Assembly: GCF_034351645.1 (NCBI RefSeq)
Contig: NZ_CP133782.1
Location: forward strand, 315,001 to 379,000
Direction of reading: 5' to 3'
Length of the DNA: 64,000 bases
Source of the DNA: Pseudomonas sp. DC1.2
GTDB lineage: Bacteria; Pseudomonadota; Gammaproteobacteria; Pseudomonadales; Pseudomonadaceae
Shown: piece after piece, positions 10,627-23,725 of the stretch
How positions within the stretch are numbered: the stretch's first letter is position 1
How the letters are laid out: each line of letters opens with the position of its first letter
Notes under the pieces: model-generated
Database searches by the model: none
The model's input: only the letters and a program-made list of their open reading frames with translations
What the model was told of the DNA's origin: nothing
Program-made: the position numbers and the translations under genes

Positions 10627-11246
10627 GGTCGTCCGAATGGTTCCAAGGGCTAAGCAAGATCGACATCAACGATCTTGACACCAACAACATCGGTTCCTGG
10701 CCACCGGTCATCAAGGCGGTGGCAGGTTTGCTGCTTATGGTGATGGTGCTGTCGCTGGGCTATTACTTCTACATCAGCGATCTTGAAGACCAGCTTGCGG
10801 TCAAGCGTGCTCAAGAGACGACACTCAAGGAGCAATTTGCCCGTAAGGCGAGCATGGCGGCGAATCTGGAGCTGTACACCCAGCAGATGAAGGAAATGGA
10901 AGATTCCTTCGGCGTGCTGCTGCGGCAACTGCCCAGCGACACTGAAGTGCCCGGGCTCCTGGAGGACATTACTCGCACCGGTTTGGGGAGTGGGCTGGAG
11001 TTCGAAGAGATCAAGTTGCTGCCGGAAGTTACCCAGCAGTTCTACATCGAATTGCCAATCCAGATTACCGTCACGGGCGCTTATCACGACCTCGCGACGT
11101 TCGTCAGTGGCGTAGCTGGACTGCCGCGAATCGTCACCTTGCATGATTTCGACCTTGTACCGGTCAATCCTGACGGCGGTACAAAGCTGCACATGAACAT
11201 CCTTGCCAAGACTTATCGTTACAACGACAAGGGGCTTGAGAAATGA
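10623..11246 (+). CDS. pilO: Type IV pilus assembly protein PilO
   Basis: 207 aa. One membrane segment at about 33-55, then a coiled coil rich in Gln, Glu and Met and a periplasmic ferredoxin-like domain. It forms heterodimers with PilN and binds PilP. Overlaps pilN by 4 nt at its start and pilP by 4 nt at its end, keeping the subunits co-translated. Confidence 0.95.
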   Translation: MRSSEWFQGLSKIDINDLDTNNIGSWPPVIKAVAGLLLMVMVLSLGYYFYISDLEDQLAVKRAQETTLKEQFARKASMAANLELYTQQMKEMEDSFGVLLRQLPSDTEVPGLLEDITRTGLGSGLEFEEIKLLPEVTQQFYIELPIQITVTGAYHDLATFVSGVAGLPRIVTLHDFDLVPVNPDGGTKLHMNILAKTYRYNDKGLEK

Positions 11247-11770
11247 CCCTGTTTCGTTGCCTGTCGATGGTGGTGTTGATGGCCGGTCTGGCGGGTTGTG
11301 GTGGCGGCAATGACTTTGCCGACCTGGATGCGTACATGAATGAAATGCGTCTGCGTGCGCCCGGCAAGATCGAATCGACCCCGATATTCCGCTCCTACCC
11401 AACATTCACTTACCGCGCCGCTAGCCTGCGCAGTCCGTTTTCCCGACAGGTCAAAGTCGATTTGGCCGGCCAGAAACATGGATCGCGCAACGTCAAGCCC
11501 GATCCAAATCGGGTCAAGCAGTACCTGGAAGGTTTTAACATCGAGCAGTTTGAAATGGTCGGCACGATCTCCAATGCCAGCGGCTCGTTCGCGTTATTGC
11601 GCGGGGCGGGCGGTGTGCATCGGTTGAAAATCGGCGATTATTTGGGGCGTAACGATGGACGGATTGTTGCCATCAGTGGCTCGCAAGTCGATGTGGTCGA
11701 AATCGTTCCTGATGGCGAAGGCGCCTGGCTGGAACGGCCGCGGACCATCCCTTTGAAAGAGCACTCATAG
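11243..11770 (+). CDS. pilP: Type IV pilus inner-membrane lipoprotein PilP
   Basis: 175 aa. Signal peptide with lipobox LAGC (Cys19), a disordered linker that contacts PilN/PilO (MNEMRLRAPGKIE), then the beta-sandwich HR domain (about 95-165) that binds the N0 domain of PilQ. It bridges the inner-membrane complex to the secretin. Followed by pilQ after 13 nt. Confidence 0.95.
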   Translation: MTLFRCLSMVVLMAGLAGCGGGNDFADLDAYMNEMRLRAPGKIESTPIFRSYPTFTYRAASLRSPFSRQVKVDLAGQKHGSRNVKPDPNRVKQYLEGFNIEQFEMVGTISNASGSFALLRGAGGVHRLKIGDYLGRNDGRIVAISGSQVDVVEIVPDGEGAWLERPRTIPLKEHS

Positions 11771-11783
11771 TGGAACTCGAATA

Positions 11784-13871
11784 ATGAACAGGATTTTTTC
11801 AACCGTCGGTATTTCGCTATGGATAGCGCTGTTGTCGCCGATGGTACAAGCGGCCAACCTCAAGGCCCTGGATATCGCAACACTGCCAGGAGATCGTGTT
11901 GAGTTGAAATTGTCGTTTGATGGGGCGCCTCCTGCTCCTCACGGCTACACCACCGAGTCTCCGGCGCGCATCGCACTGGATCTGCCAGGCGTGGTCAACA
12001 AGCTTGCGAACAAAAATCGCGAACTGGGTGGCGGCAATGCCCGCAGTGCTACGGTGGTGGAGGCCAAGGATCGCACGCGGCTGATCATCAACCTCACTCA
12101 ACTGACGCCCTACAGCACCAGAGTTGAAGGCAACAACCTGTTTGTAGTGGTCGGACAGGGGGCTAACAGCACCGCTTCCAGAGCCGCCGCCAGCGCGCCG
12201 CGCACGGCCACCGCCCAAGCGGCGCCGGTGAAGGCCTATGTGCCAGCCGGCAAGGCCATCCGAGGCGTGGATTTCCAGCGTGGCACGCAGGGTGAAGGCA
12301 ATGTAGTGATCGACTTGTCGGACCCAACCATTGCGCCCGACATTCAGGAGCGCGAAGGCAAGATCGTTCTTGGGTTTGCCAGGACCCAATTGCCTGACCC
12401 GTTACGCGTGCGTCTGGACGTCAAGGATTTCGCCACGCCAGTGCAGTTCGTTAACGCCAGTGCCACGGGTGACCGTGCCACGATCAGCATCGAGCCCACG
12501 GGTGCCTTTGAATATTCGACCTACCAGACCGATAACAAGCTGACGGTCAGCATCCGCCCGGTGACTGTCGATGACCTGCAAAAGCGCAACGCCGAACGTT
12601 TTGCTTACACCGGTGAAAAGCTTTCGCTGAACTTCCAGGACATCGATGTGCGCTCGGTGCTGCAACTGATCGCGGACTTCACCAACCTCAACCTGGTGGC
12701 CAGTGACACGGTGCAGGGCGGCATCACATTGCGTCTGCAGAACGTACCGTGGGATCAAGCGCTGGACTTGGTGCTGAAAACCAAAGGCCTGGACAAACGT
12801 AAGATCGGCAACGTGTTGCTGGTAGCGCCAGCGGATGAAATAGCTGCCCGCGAGCGCCAGGAACTGGAGTCGCAAAAACAGATTGCCGAACTGGCACCCC
12901 TGCGTCGTGAACTGTTGCAGGTCAACTACGCCAAAGCTGCGGACATCGCCAAGCTGTTCCAGTCAGTGACCAGTTCAGAATCTAAAGTCGACGAGCGCGG
13001 TTCAATCACCGTCGACGATCGAACCAACAACATCATTGCCTACCAGACCCAGGATCGCCTCGACGAGCTTCGCCGTATCGTCGCGCAACTGGACATTCCG
13101 GTGCGCCAAGTGATGATCGAGGCGCGGATCGTTGAGGCCAACGTCGATTACGACAAGAGCCTGGGGGTTCGCTGGGGTGGCTCGCTTCAGAACAAGGGCA
13201 ACTGGAACACATCCGGCGTCAGTAACGGCACCAACGCTTCCTCGACCATAGGCACGCCTGGCAGCACCAGTACCAACTCGCCGTTTGTCGACATGGGCAC
13301 CGCCTCTAATACCTCGGGGATCGGCATTTCCTTCATCACTAACAATGTCCTGCTGGACCTTGAGCTGACAGCGATGGAGAAAACGGGCAACGGCGAAATC
13401 GTCTCGCAACCGAAGGTGGTCACGTCCGATAAGGAAACCGCAAAAATCCTCAAGGGCACCGAGATTCCGTATCAGGAAGCCAGCTCCAGCGGTGCGACGT
13501 CCGTCGCCTTCAAGGAAGCCTCGCTGTCCCTGGAGGTGACACCGCAGATCACACCGGATAACCGCATCATCATGGAGGTCAAGGTCACGAAGGATGAGCC
13601 GGATTACCTGAACAAGGTGCAGGACGTTCCACCGATCAAGAAAAACGAAGTCAACGCCAAAGTGTTGGTCAACGACGGAGAGACCATCGTTATCGGTGGG
13701 GTTTTCTCAAATACTCAGAGCAAGGTTGTAGATAAGGTGCCATTTCTCGGCGATGTGCCGTATCTTGGCCGCCTTTTCCGGCGTGACGTGGTTTCGGAGA
13801 AAAAATCCGAGCTACTGGTGTTTCTCACTCCACGTATCATGAATAACCAGGCGATTGCTGTGAGTCGTTGA
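11784..13871 (+). CDS. pilQ: Type IV pilus secretin PilQ
   Basis: Outer-membrane channel through which the pilus passes, 695 aa. Seen: signal peptide ending VQA-ANLKAL (about residue 24), N-terminal AMIN domains for peptidoglycan binding (to about 250), the N0 domain from [20 protein letters not shown] (about 285), an N1 domain, then the secretin domain with [14 protein letters not shown] and the C-terminal [15 protein letters not shown] and [11 protein letters not shown] Ser/Thr/Asn-rich insertion near 470-500 is variable between species. The aroK gene starts 4 nt after the stop. Confidence 0.96.
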   Translation: MNRIFSTVGISLWIALLSPMVQAANLKALDIATLPGDRVELKLSFDGAPPAPHGYTTESPARIALDLPGVVNKLANKNRELGGGNARSATVVEAKDRTRLIINLTQLTPYSTRVEGNNLFVVVGQGANSTASRAAASAPRTATAQAAPVKAYVPAGKAIRGVDFQRGTQGEGNVVIDLSDPTIAPDIQEREGKIVLGFARTQLPDPLRVRLDVKDFATPVQFVNASATGDRATISIEPTGAFEYSTYQTDNKLTVSIRPVTVDDLQKRNAERFAYTGEKLSLNFQDIDVRSVLQLIADFTNLNLVASDTVQGGITLRLQNVPWDQALDLVLKTKGLDKRKIGNVLLVAPADEIAARERQELESQKQIAELAPLRRELLQVNYAKAADIAKLFQSVTSSESKVDERGSITVDDRTNNIIAYQTQDRLDELRRIVAQLDIPVRQVMIEARIVEANVDYDKSLGVRWGGSLQNKGNWNTSGVSNGTNASSTIGTPGSTSTNSPFVDMGTASNTSGIGISFITNNVLLDLELTAMEKTGNGEIVSQPKVVTSDKETAKILKGTEIPYQEASSSGATSVAFKEASLSLEVTPQITPDNRIIMEVKVTKDEPDYLNKVQDVPPIKKNEVNAKVLVNDGETIVIGGVFSNTQSKVVDKVPFLGDVPYLGRLFRRDVVSEKKSELLVFLTPRIMNNQAIAVSR

Positions 13872-13875
13872 TTCT

Positions 13876-14394
13876 GTGCGAAATTTGATTCTTGTAGGAC
13901 CGATGGGCGCTGGAAAAAGCACCATCGGCCGGTTGTTGGCAAAAGAGCTGCGCCTGCCGTTCAAAGATTCCGATAAGGAAATTGAATTGCGCACGGGTGC
14001 CAATATCCCGTGGATCTTCGATAAGGAAGGCGAGCCAGGCTTCCGTGATCGTGAGCAAGCGATGATTGAAGAACTGTGCGAGTTCGACGGCGTGGTGCTG
14101 GCGACGGGCGGCGGTGCAGTGATGCGCGAAGCCAATCGTCGGGCGCTGCACGCCGGTGGGCGAGTGGTTTATCTGCATGCATCCGTCGAGCAGCAGGTCG
14201 GCCGCACCGCCCGTGATCGTAATCGCCCGCTGCTGCGCACCGCCGACCCTGCCAAGACCTTGCGCGACCTTCTTGCGATCCGTGACCCTCTGTACCGTGA
14301 GATCGCCGATTTAGTGGTGGAAACCGATGAGCGGCCACCGCGAATGGTGGTCCTCGACATTCTCGACCGCTTGCAGCAGCTTCCTCCCCGTTAA
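13876..14394 (+). CDS. aroK: Shikimate kinase
   Basis: Phosphorylates shikimate at the 3-OH using ATP, fifth step to chorismate. 172 aa. Walker [13 protein letters not shown] at 8-19, the substrate-binding Asp in KDSDKEIE near 33, [11 protein letters not shown] near 80 and the lid RDRNRPLLR near 116. GTG start; [15 protein letters not shown] is the usual Pseudomonas N-terminus. The pilQ-aroK-aroB order is conserved among gammaproteobacteria. Confidence 0.96.
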   Translation: MRNLILVGPMGAGKSTIGRLLAKELRLPFKDSDKEIELRTGANIPWIFDKEGEPGFRDREQAMIEELCEFDGVVLATGGGAVMREANRRALHAGGRVVYLHASVEQQVGRTARDRNRPLLRTADPAKTLRDLLAIRDPLYREIADLVVETDERPPRMVVLDILDRLQQLPPR

Positions 14395-14544
14395 TGCGTG
14401 GCTCGAAATGCGCTATCCTCGGCGTCCTGTCACGGTCGCTCAAGGCTGTGGCGGATGGCTATCAAGCGGCGCACACCAGCCGATGCCATGGACATTCGTT
14501 AATTCAAGGCAGGACGCCTGATTCCATCTTCACTGTGGGGACAC

Positions 14545-15645
14545 ATGCAGACACTCAAGGTCGATCTCGGCGAGCGCAGCTACCCGATTCATATTGGCGA
14601 AGGTTTGTTGGATCAGCCCGAGCTACTGGCCCCGCATGTTCGGGGACGGCAAGTGGCGATCATTTCCAACCAGACTGTCGCACCGCTCTATCTCGAACGT
14701 CTGACCCGCAGTCTTGCGCAGTTCTCGGTGATTTCGGTGGTGCTGCCAGACGGCGAAGCCTTCAAGACCTGGGAAACCCTACAGCTGATTTTTGATGGTT
14801 TGCTGACTGCACGACATGATCGTCGCACGACGGTCATCGCCCTCGGCGGCGGTGTGATTGGTGACATGGCCGGTTTTGCCGCGGCCTGCTACCAGCGCGG
14901 TGTCGATTTCATTCAGGTGCCGACCACGCTGCTGTCGCAAGTCGACTCTTCGGTGGGGGGCAAGACCGGGATCAACCACCCGCTGGGCAAGAACATGGTC
15001 GGTGCGTTCTATCAGCCCAATGTGGTGTTGATCGATACCGCGACCCTTAATACCCTGCCTGCTCGCGAATTGTCTGCGGGCCTTGCCGAAGTCATCAAGT
15101 ACGGGCTGATCTGCGACGAGCCGTTCCTCACGTGGCTCGAAGAGAACGTTGATCGCCTACGGGCGCTGGATCAGGTGGCGCTGACCTACGCGATCAAGCG
15201 TTCCTGCTCCGCCAAGGCTGCGGTGGTTGGTGCCGATGAAAAAGAAACTGGCGTGCGCGCCACGCTCAATCTGGGGCATACCTTCGGCCACGCCATCGAA
15301 ACTCACATGGGCTATGGTGTGTGGTTGCATGGTGAAGCTGTCGCTGCTGGCACCGTAATGGCGCTGGAAATGTCTGCGCGCCTGGGCTGGATCAGCGAGC
15401 AAGAGCGTGATCGCGGTATCCGCCTTTTCCAGCGCGCCGGCTTGCCGGTCATACCGCCCGAAGAGATGAGTGAAGCCGATTTTCTCGAACACATGGCAAT
15501 TGACAAGAAAGTGATCGACGGTCGTTTGCGACTGGTGCTGCTGCGCCGCATGGGCGAAGCAGTGGTGACCGACGATTATCCGAAAGAGGTTCTACAGGCC
15601 ACGCTGGGAGCGGATTACCGCGCCCTGGCTCAGCTTAAAGGTTAA
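14545..15645 (+). CDS. aroB: 3-Dehydroquinate synthase
   Basis: Converts DAHP to 3-dehydroquinate, second step of the shikimate pathway; NAD+ and divalent metal dependent. 366 aa. Seen: [35 protein letters not shown], the metal and active-site region [21 protein letters not shown], and metal-binding His in [11 protein letters not shown] and [10 protein letters not shown]. The ATG at 14545 has GTGGGGA 8 nt upstream. The 150 bp to aroK holds no other gene. Confidence 0.97.
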   Translation: MQTLKVDLGERSYPIHIGEGLLDQPELLAPHVRGRQVAIISNQTVAPLYLERLTRSLAQFSVISVVLPDGEAFKTWETLQLIFDGLLTARHDRRTTVIALGGGVIGDMAGFAAACYQRGVDFIQVPTTLLSQVDSSVGGKTGINHPLGKNMVGAFYQPNVVLIDTATLNTLPARELSAGLAEVIKYGLICDEPFLTWLEENVDRLRALDQVALTYAIKRSCSAKAAVVGADEKETGVRATLNLGHTFGHAIETHMGYGVWLHGEAVAAGTVMALEMSARLGWISEQERDRGIRLFQRAGLPVIPPEEMSEADFLEHMAIDKKVIDGRLRLVLLRRMGEAVVTDDYPKEVLQATLGADYRALAQLKG

Positions 15646-15655
15646 TAAGATCCCG

Positions 15656-17242
15656 ATGACTAGTTTGCATGCCGACGAGGCTTTCCTCGGCCATTTTCAG
15701 TTAAGTCATGACCCTTTTGCTCCACGGGTGCCTGGCTTCAAATTCTTTCCGGCCCAGCGCAAACCGGTGTTGGGGCAGCTCCATCACCTGGCGCGCTACA
15801 GCCAGTTGCTGCTGGTAGTTACCGGCCCGCAAGGCAGCGGCAAGACCCTGCTGCGCCAGGCGTTGGTGGCCAGCACCAATAAGCAGTCCGTGCAAAGCGT
15901 GGTGGTGTCTGCTCGTGGCGCGGGGGATGCGGCGGGTGTGCTGCGTCAAGTGGCTCAGGCGTTGAACGTCGCCCATGCCGAAATCGGCGCGATTCTGGCT
16001 CAAGTGGTGCAGTTGGCTCTTACGGGGCAGGAAGTCTACTTGCTGGTGGATGACGCCGAGCAACTGGATGAATCCGCGCTCGATGCGTTGATGGCCCTGG
16101 CCGCTGGTGCGCCGGAGGGTCGGCCGCACGTTTTCCTGTTTGGCGAGTCGTCGCTGATTGCTCAACTGGAGGCTCTAAGCCTCGAGGAAGAGCGTTTTCA
16201 CGTCATCGAATTGCAGCCGTACACCGAGGAAGAAACCCGTGAATACCTGGACCAGCGTCTTGAAGGTGCTGGCCGGGGTATCGAACTTTTCACCGCCGAT
16301 CAGATCTCTGATATTCACGAAAGCTCCGACGGTTGGCCTGGCAACATCAACCAGGTTGCCCGCGATGCAATGATCGAAGCAATGATAGCCAGCCGCACAG
16401 CGGTGAAGCGTCCAAGTATGGGGTTCAAGATGCCGAAGAAACACGTATTGGCGATTTCCGCCGTCGTCGTGGTCGCGGTGGCCGCCGCCTGGTTGATGCC
16501 GGGTCGCAGCAAGGCGCCGACTACCGGCGCACCGGCCAATGAGCAGGCGCAACTGCCGCTCGGCCAAGGCACGCCAAAACCCAATGTCGGTGGCGCTCCA
16601 GCCGTGGAGTTCGCCGGTAACTCGCAGCCGATGCCGTTACCGCTGGTCGGTAACTCGCAACCGGTCATGCGCGGTCCTTTGGCTGAAGCAGCCGGCGGTA
16701 TTACCGAAGGCGACGATGGCGTGCCAGTCGAAGGTTCGAGCGCTACACCGCCAACCGTGACCACCGTTGCGCCGCCTGCCGGTATTCAGCCTGGTCCTGC
16801 ACCCACGTCGGCGGCCAAGCCGACACCGGCGCCGACTCAGGTCGCTACCGCCAAGCCTGCGCCAGCACCCGTGGCCAAGCCGGCGCCAGCGCCAGCCAAG
16901 CCAGTCGTTGCCGCCAAACCTGCCGAGAAGCCGGTTGTCGTGGCCAAAGCCGCTGGTGGCAACTGGTACGCCGGCCAAGCACCGGGTAACTATGTGGTGC
17001 AGATCCTCGGCACCAGCTCCGAAACCACTGCGCAAAACTTCGTCAAGGAGCAGGGCGGCGAGTACCGCTATTTCAAGAAAGTCCTCAACGGCAAGCCGCT
17101 TTACGTCATCACCTACGGTAACTTCGCTAACCGCGATGCTGCTGTTACCGCGATCAAGGCCTTGCCAGCGAAGGTTCAGGCTGGTAAACCTTGGCCTCGC
17201 TCTGTCGCCAGCGTCCAACAAGAACTGGCAACAGCTCGCTGA
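15656..17242 (+). CDS. damX: AAA+ ATPase with SPOR domain, DamX-like
   Basis: Inner-membrane cell-division protein of 528 aa. Cytoplasmic ExeA-like AAA domain (Walker A GPQGSGKT at 57-64; Walker B LLVDDAEQLDE near 130), one membrane segment at about 263-282, a long periplasmic Pro/Ala/Lys linker with repeated PAPxxKPAPA-type units (about 360-430), and a C-terminal SPOR domain (YVVQILGTSSE, near 450-525) that binds denuded septal glycan. Position after aroB matches damX in E. coli; there the AAA part is degenerate, here Walker A is intact. It begins 10 nt after aroB, so it is probably in the aroKB operon. Confidence 0.88.
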   Translation: MTSLHADEAFLGHFQLSHDPFAPRVPGFKFFPAQRKPVLGQLHHLARYSQLLLVVTGPQGSGKTLLRQALVASTNKQSVQSVVVSARGAGDAAGVLRQVAQALNVAHAEIGAILAQVVQLALTGQEVYLLVDDAEQLDESALDALMALAAGAPEGRPHVFLFGESSLIAQLEALSLEEERFHVIELQPYTEEETREYLDQRLEGAGRGIELFTADQISDIHESSDGWPGNINQVARDAMIEAMIASRTAVKRPSMGFKMPKKHVLAISAVVVVAVAAAWLMPGRSKAPTTGAPANEQAQLPLGQGTPKPNVGGAPAVEFAGNSQPMPLPLVGNSQPVMRGPLAEAAGGITEGDDGVPVEGSSATPPTVTTVAPPAGIQPGPAPTSAAKPTPAPTQVATAKPAPAPVAKPAPAPAKPVVAAKPAEKPVVVAKAAGGNWYAGQAPGNYVVQILGTSSETTAQNFVKEQGGEYRYFKKVLNGKPLYVITYGNFANRDAAVTAIKALPAKVQAGKPWPRSVASVQQELATAR

Positions 17243-17248
17243 AGATTC

Positions 17249-17269
17249 GGCGGCCTTATCCAGGCCGCC
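17249..17269 (+). terminator. Hairpin after damX
   Basis: GGCGGCCT-tatcc-AGGCCGCC, a perfect 8-bp GC-rich stem 6 nt after the damX stop. No T-run follows, so termination strength is uncertain. Confidence 0.5.
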
Positions 17270-17454
17270 TCTCCCGGCACCTCAAAATTTCTACAAGTGC
17301 ATGCCGTCTCTACAGACCGCGTGCCTTGTGGCGTCTGCGTCACAGTAGTCTTTGAGTCGTTGCAGTCAACACTAAAAATGTTTTGACTAGCACAGCAGAT
17401 CGCTTTAAACCTTTCACAAATGCGACATAGATTTGCGACAGTTCGTCGTCAGAT

Positions 17455-17483
17455 TTGTGAGCCCCTGTGTCGGTGTGTACAAT
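17455..17483 (+). promoter_or_regulatory. Candidate sigma-70 promoter of gltBD
   Basis: TTGTGA at 17455-17460 and TACAAT at 17478-17483, spacing 17 bp, about 110 bp before gltB. Four of six and five of six consensus matches. Judged by eye. Confidence 0.5.
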
Positions 17484-17592
17484 GACCTCCCTTTTGCCCC
17501 CGCAAAGCTGGCGAACGTCTAGCGTGGATGGCAAGTGGTTGAATTGAAAAGAAATTTGCCTCGAAAAGAGGCAGCCTGGTGAGAAAGTGTCT

Positions 17593-20500
17593 ATGAAAGC
17601 AGGTCTGTACCAACCAGATGAATTCAAGGATAACTGCGGTTTTGGCCTGATAGCCCATATGCAGGGCGAGCCCAGTCATACCCTTTTGCAAACGGCCATT
17701 GAGGCCCTGACCTGCATGACCCACCGCGGTGGGATCAATGCCGACGGCAAGACTGGTGACGGTTGCGGTCTGCTGATTCAAAAGCCGGACGTATTCCTGC
17801 GTGCCATCGCCCAGGAAACCTTCGGCGTCGAACTGCCCAAGCAATATGCCGTGGGCATGGTCTTCTTCAACCAGGACCCGGTTAAAGCCCAAGCAGCTCG
17901 CGAGAACATGAACCGCGAGATCCTGGCCGCCGGGCTGCACCTGGTTGGCTGGCGCAAAGTGCCAATCGACACCAGCGTCCTTGGACGCCTGGCCCTTGAG
18001 CGCTTGCCGCAGATTGAGCAAGTGTTTATTGGCGGTGAAGGTTTCAGCGATCAGGACATGGCGATCAAGCTGTTCAGCTCACGTCGTCGTTCGTCCGTGG
18101 CCAACGCCGCCGATACCGACCACTACATCTGCAGCTTTTCGCACAAGACCATCATTTATAAAGGCCTGATGATGCCGGCGGATCTGACCGCCTTCTATCC
18201 AGACCTCCGCGACCAGCGCCTGCAAACCGCGATCTGCGTGTTCCACCAGCGTTTCTCTACCAACACCCTGCCGAAATGGCCGCTGGCTCAGCCGTTCCGC
18301 TTTCTCGCCCACAACGGCGAGATCAACACCATCACTGGCAACCGCAACTGGGCCGTGGCCCGTCGTACCAAGTTCGCCAACGACCTGATGCCCGACCTCG
18401 AAGAGCTCGGCCCATTGGTCAACCGCGTCGGTTCCGACTCCTCAAGCATGGACAACATGCTTGAGCTGATGGTCACCGGTGGCATCGACCTGTTCCGTGG
18501 CGTGCGAATGATCATTCCGCCTGCGTGGCAGAACGTCGAAACCATGGACCCGGACCTGCGGGCGTTCTACGAATACAACTCGATGCATATGGAACCCTGG
18601 GACGGCCCGGCCGGCGTGGTGATGACCGACGGTCGTTACGCGGTGTGCCTGCTCGACCGTAACGGCCTGCGCCCGGCGCGTTGGGTCACCACCAAAAACG
18701 GTTTCATCACTCTGGCGTCCGAAATCGGTGTCTGGAACTACCAGCCTGAAGACGTGATCGCCAAGGGCCGTGTCGGTCCGGGTCAGATCTTTGCTGTGGA
18801 CACCGAAACCGGGCAGATCCTCGACACCGACGCCATCGATAACCGCTTGAAGTCGCGGCATCCCTACAAGCAATGGCTGCGCAAGAATGCCCTGCGCATC
18901 CAGGCAACCATGGAAGACAACGACCACGGTTCGGCTTTTTACGACGTGGACCAGCTTAAGCAATACATGAAGATGTACCAGGTCACGTTTGAGGAGCGCG
19001 ACCAGGTGCTGCGTCCGCTCGGCGAGCAAGGCTACGAAGCGGTCGGCTCGATGGGCGACGATACGCCGATGGCCGTGCTGTCCCAGCGTGTGCGCACGCC
19101 GTATGACTATTTCCGTCAGCAGTTCGCGCAGGTCACCAACCCGCCGATCGACCCGCTGCGTGAAGCCATCGTCATGTCGCTGGAAATCTGCCTCGGTGCC
19201 GAGCGCAATATCTTCCAGGAATCGCCGGAACACGCTTCGCGCGTGATCCTCAGTTCGCCGGTGATTTCCCCGGCCAAATGGCGTTCGCTGATGAACCTCG
19301 ATCGTCCGGGCTTCGAACGCCAGATCATCGACCTCAACTACGAAGAAAGTGTTGGCCTCGAAGCCGCGATCCGCAACGTTGCCGATCAGGCTGAAGAAGC
19401 TGCGCGCGCGGGTCGCACTCAGATCGTGCTGACCGACCGCCACATTGGCCCTGGCAAGTTGCCTATCCACGCATCCCTCGCCACCGGCGCGGTACACCAC
19501 CGTCTGACCGAAAAAGGCCTGCGCTGCGACTCCAACATTTTGGTGGAAACCGCCACTGCGCGTGATCCGCACCACTTCGCGGTGTTGATCGGTTTCGGCG
19601 CCTCGGCGGTCTATCCGTTCCTGGCCTACGAAGTGCTGGGTGACTTGATCCGCACCGGTGAAGTGCTGGGCGACCTCTATGAGGTGTTCAAGAACTACCG
19701 CAAAGGCATCACCAAAGGGCTGCTGAAGATCCTGTCGAAGATGGGTATCTCGACCATCACCTCGTATCGCGGTGCGCAACTGTTCGAAGCCATCGGCCTG
19801 TCCGAAGAAGTCTGCGACCTGAGCTTCCGTGGCGTGCCGAGCCGCATCAAGGGCGCGCGTTTCGTCGACATCGAAGCCGAGCAGAAAGCCTTGGCCGCCG
19901 AAGCCTGGAGCCCGCGCAAGCCGATCCAGCAAGGTGGCCTGCTGAAGTTTGTCCACGGTGGTGAATATCACGCCTACAACCCTGACGTGGTCAACACCCT
20001 GCAAGCCGCTGTGCAGCAAGGCGACTACAGCAAGTTCAAGGAATACACCGCGCTGGTGGACAACCGTCCGGTGTCGATGATCCGCGACATGTTCAAGGTC
20101 AAAACCCTGGACACACCGCTGGATATCAGCGAAATCGAACCACTGGAGTCGGTGCTCAAGCGCTTCGATTCCGCCGGTATTTCGTTGGGCGCCCTGTCGC
20201 CGGAAGCTCACGAAGCCCTGGCCGAAGCCATGAACCGCCTCGGTGCGCGTTCCAACTCCGGCGAAGGCGGTGAAGACCCGGCCCGTTACGGCACCATCAA
20301 GAGTTCGAAAATCAAGCAAGTCGCGACCGGCCGTTTTGGCGTGACCCCGGAATACCTGGTCAACGCCGAAGTGCTGCAAATCAAAGTCGCTCAGGGCGCC
20401 AAGCCCGGCGAAGGTGGTCAGTTGCCGGGCGGCAAGGTCAATGGTCTGATCGCCAAGCTGCGTTATGCGGTGCCGGGCGTGACCCTGATTTCGCCACCGC

Positions 20501-22041
20501 CACACCACGACATCTACTCGATTGAAGACTTGTCGCAGCTGATTTTCGACCTCAAGCAAGTCAACCCCAAGGCACTTGTCTCGGTGAAGCTGGTGGCCGA
20601 AGCAGGCGTCGGCACCATCGCCGCCGGTGTGGCCAAGGCCTACGCCGACTTGATCACCATTTCCGGCTATGACGGCGGTACGGGTGCATCGCCGCTGACC
20701 TCGATCAAATACGCGGGCGCTCCGTGGGAACTCGGCCTGGCCGAAACTCACCAGACCCTGCGTGGCAATGACTTGCGCGGCAAAGTCAGGGTTCAAACCG
20801 ATGGCGGCCTGAAAACCGGCCTCGACGTGATCAAGGCGGCGATCCTCGGCGCTGAAAGCTTCGGCTTTGGCACCGCACCAATGATCGCCCTCGGCTGCAA
20901 ATACCTGCGCATCTGCCACCTGAACAACTGCGCCACCGGCGTCGCGACTCAGAACGAAAAGCTGCGCAAGGATCACTACATCGGCACCGTCGACATGGTG
21001 ATCAACTTCTTCACCTACGTCGCCGAAGAAACCCGTGAGTGGCTGGCCAAGCTGGGCGTGCGCTCCCTCGAAGAGCTGATCGGTCGTACCGACCTGCTGG
21101 AAATCCTCGAAGGTCAGACCGCCAAGCAGCGACATCTGGACCTGACTCCGTTGCTCGGCAGCGATCACATCCCGGCGGACAAACCACAGTTCTGCCAGGT
21201 CGAGCGCAACCCGCCCTTCGACAAAGGCCTGCTGGCCGAAAAAATGGTCGAGATGGCCACCTCGGCCATCAACGACAAGAGCGGTGCCGATTTCTCTCTG
21301 GACATCTGCAACTGCGACCGCTCGATCGGCGCACGCATCTCCGGTGAAATCGCTCGTAAGCATGGCAACCAAGGCATGGCGAACGCGCCGATCACCTTCC
21401 GCTTCAACGGCACAGCGGGTCAGAGCTTCGGTGTGTGGAACGCTGGTGGCCTGAACATGTACCTGGAAGGCGATGCCAACGACTACGTCGGCAAAGGCAT
21501 GACGGGCGGCAAACTGGTCATCGTTCCGCCTAAAGGCAGCGCCTACAAGACGCAGGACAGCGCGATCATCGGCAACACCTGCCTGTACGGCGCCACCGGC
21601 GGCAAGTTGTTCGCCGCGGGCACCGCGGGCGAGCGTTTCGCGGTGCGTAACTCCGGCGCTCACACCGTGGTTGAAGGCACCGGCGATCATTGCTGCGAGT
21701 ACATGACCGGTGGTTTTGTCTGCGTCCTGGGCAAGACCGGTTACAACTTCGGCTCAGGCATGACCGGCGGTTTCGCCTACGTGCTTGACCAGGACAACAC
21801 CTTCGTTGATCGGGTCAATCACGAGCTGGTGGAAATCCAGCGGATCAGCGGCGAAGCGATGGAAGCCTATCGCAGCCACCTGCAACGTGTGCTGGACGAA
21901 TACGTCGCGGAAACCGACAGCGAATGGGGTCGTAACCTCGCTGAGAACCTCGATGACTATCTGCGTCGTTTCTGGCTGGTCAAGCCCAAGGCTGCCAACC
22001 TGAAATCGTTGCTTTCCAGCACCCGTGCCAATCCGCAGTGA
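17593..22041 (+). CDS. gltB: Glutamate synthase (NADPH) large subunit
   Basis: Makes two glutamates from glutamine and 2-oxoglutarate; 1482 aa. Domains: class II amidotransferase (the catalytic Cys15 in [10 protein letters not shown] becomes the N-terminus after propeptide removal), central domain, FMN-binding synthase domain with the 3Fe-4S cysteines in [17 protein letters not shown], and a C-terminal GXGXG beta-helix ([24 protein letters not shown]). I choose ATG 17593 ([11 protein letters not shown]), which gives the known short propeptide, over the GTG six bases upstream. gltD follows after 33 nt. A very long open frame antisense to it is only a codon-bias shadow. Confidence 0.97.
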   Translation: MKAGLYQPDEFKDNCGFGLIAHMQGEPSHTLLQTAIEALTCMTHRGGINADGKTGDGCGLLIQKPDVFLRAIAQETFGVELPKQYAVGMVFFNQDPVKAQAARENMNREILAAGLHLVGWRKVPIDTSVLGRLALERLPQIEQVFIGGEGFSDQDMAIKLFSSRRRSSVANAADTDHYICSFSHKTIIYKGLMMPADLTAFYPDLRDQRLQTAICVFHQRFSTNTLPKWPLAQPFRFLAHNGEINTITGNRNWAVARRTKFANDLMPDLEELGPLVNRVGSDSSSMDNMLELMVTGGIDLFRGVRMIIPPAWQNVETMDPDLRAFYEYNSMHMEPWDGPAGVVMTDGRYAVCLLDRNGLRPARWVTTKNGFITLASEIGVWNYQPEDVIAKGRVGPGQIFAVDTETGQILDTDAIDNRLKSRHPYKQWLRKNALRIQATMEDNDHGSAFYDVDQLKQYMKMYQVTFEERDQVLRPLGEQGYEAVGSMGDDTPMAVLSQRVRTPYDYFRQQFAQVTNPPIDPLREAIVMSLEICLGAERNIFQESPEHASRVILSSPVISPAKWRSLMNLDRPGFERQIIDLNYEESVGLEAAIRNVADQAEEAARAGRTQIVLTDRHIGPGKLPIHASLATGAVHHRLTEKGLRCDSNILVETATARDPHHFAVLIGFGASAVYPFLAYEVLGDLIRTGEVLGDLYEVFKNYRKGITKGLLKILSKMGISTITSYRGAQLFEAIGLSEEVCDLSFRGVPSRIKGARFVDIEAEQKALAAEAWSPRKPIQQGGLLKFVHGGEYHAYNPDVVNTLQAAVQQGDYSKFKEYTALVDNRPVSMIRDMFKVKTLDTPLDISEIEPLESVLKRFDSAGISLGALSPEAHEALAEAMNRLGARSNSGEGGEDPARYGTIKSSKIKQVATGRFGVTPEYLVNAEVLQIKVAQGAKPGEGGQLPGGKVNGLIAKLRYAVPGVTLISPPPHHDIYSIEDLSQLIFDLKQVNPKALVSVKLVAEAGVGTIAAGVAKAYADLITISGYDGGTGASPLTSIKYAGAPWELGLAETHQTLRGNDLRGKVRVQTDGGLKTGLDVIKAAILGAESFGFGTAPMIALGCKYLRICHLNNCATGVATQNEKLRKDHYIGTVDMVINFFTYVAEETREWLAKLGVRSLEELIGRTDLLEILEGQTAKQRHLDLTPLLGSDHIPADKPQFCQVERNPPFDKGLLAEKMVEMATSAINDKSGADFSLDICNCDRSIGARISGEIARKHGNQGMANAPITFRFNGTAGQSFGVWNAGGLNMYLEGDANDYVGKGMTGGKLVIVPPKGSAYKTQDSAIIGNTCLYGATGGKLFAAGTAGERFAVRNSGAHTVVEGTGDHCCEYMTGGFVCVLGKTGYNFGSGMTGGFAYVLDQDNTFVDRVNHELVEIQRISGEAMEAYRSHLQRVLDEYVAETDSEWGRNLAENLDDYLRRFWLVKPKAANLKSLLSSTRANPQ

Positions 22042-23493
<1,452 letters not shown>

Positions 23494-23508
23494 AGCCTCC
23501 ACTGATTG

Positions 23509-23607
23509 TTCCCACGCTCTGCGTGGGAATACAGCCTGTGACGCTCCGCGTCCCAAAAGGCGTGACGCGGAGCGTCACAGGAGGCGTTCCCACGCAGCGC
23601 GTGGGGA
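23509..23607. repeat. REP doublet (REPIN-like) between gltD and hemE
   Basis: Three nested palindromes: TTCCCACGC-tct-GCGTGGGAA (23509-23529); an 18-bp perfect inverted repeat beginning CCTGTGACGCTCCGCGTC (23535-23552) whose complement ends at 23581; and TTCCCACGC-agc-GCGTGGGGA (23587-23607). The whole is nearly symmetric, two REP units head to head. This family is common between convergent or tandem genes in fluorescent pseudomonads. A related unit is at 62495-62550. Confidence 0.8.
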
Positions 23608-23725
23608 CGATCTTTCGAAGCCGAAACCGCGATTAATTGACCCGATAGGCAAAATGCTGACCTGCAACCGTGCCTTTTGCTTCGCGCTCTGAGAAAATGC
23701 CCGCACTTTTTTTCCGGATGCCGAC

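Larger units (their letters stand above)
17243..17592. other. Intergenic region damX-gltB
   Basis: About 350 bp with no gene I can support. It holds the hairpin after damX and a candidate gltB promoter. Just before the gltB start is a ribosome site, GGTGAG, 7-8 nt upstream. Confidence 0.6.

Noticed and set aside
18442..21690. Very long open frame (over 1000 codons) on the minus strand of gltB
   Set aside because: It is fully antisense to a certain gene and in the frame that stays open because of GC-rich third positions. Its translation is low-complexity and matches nothing.
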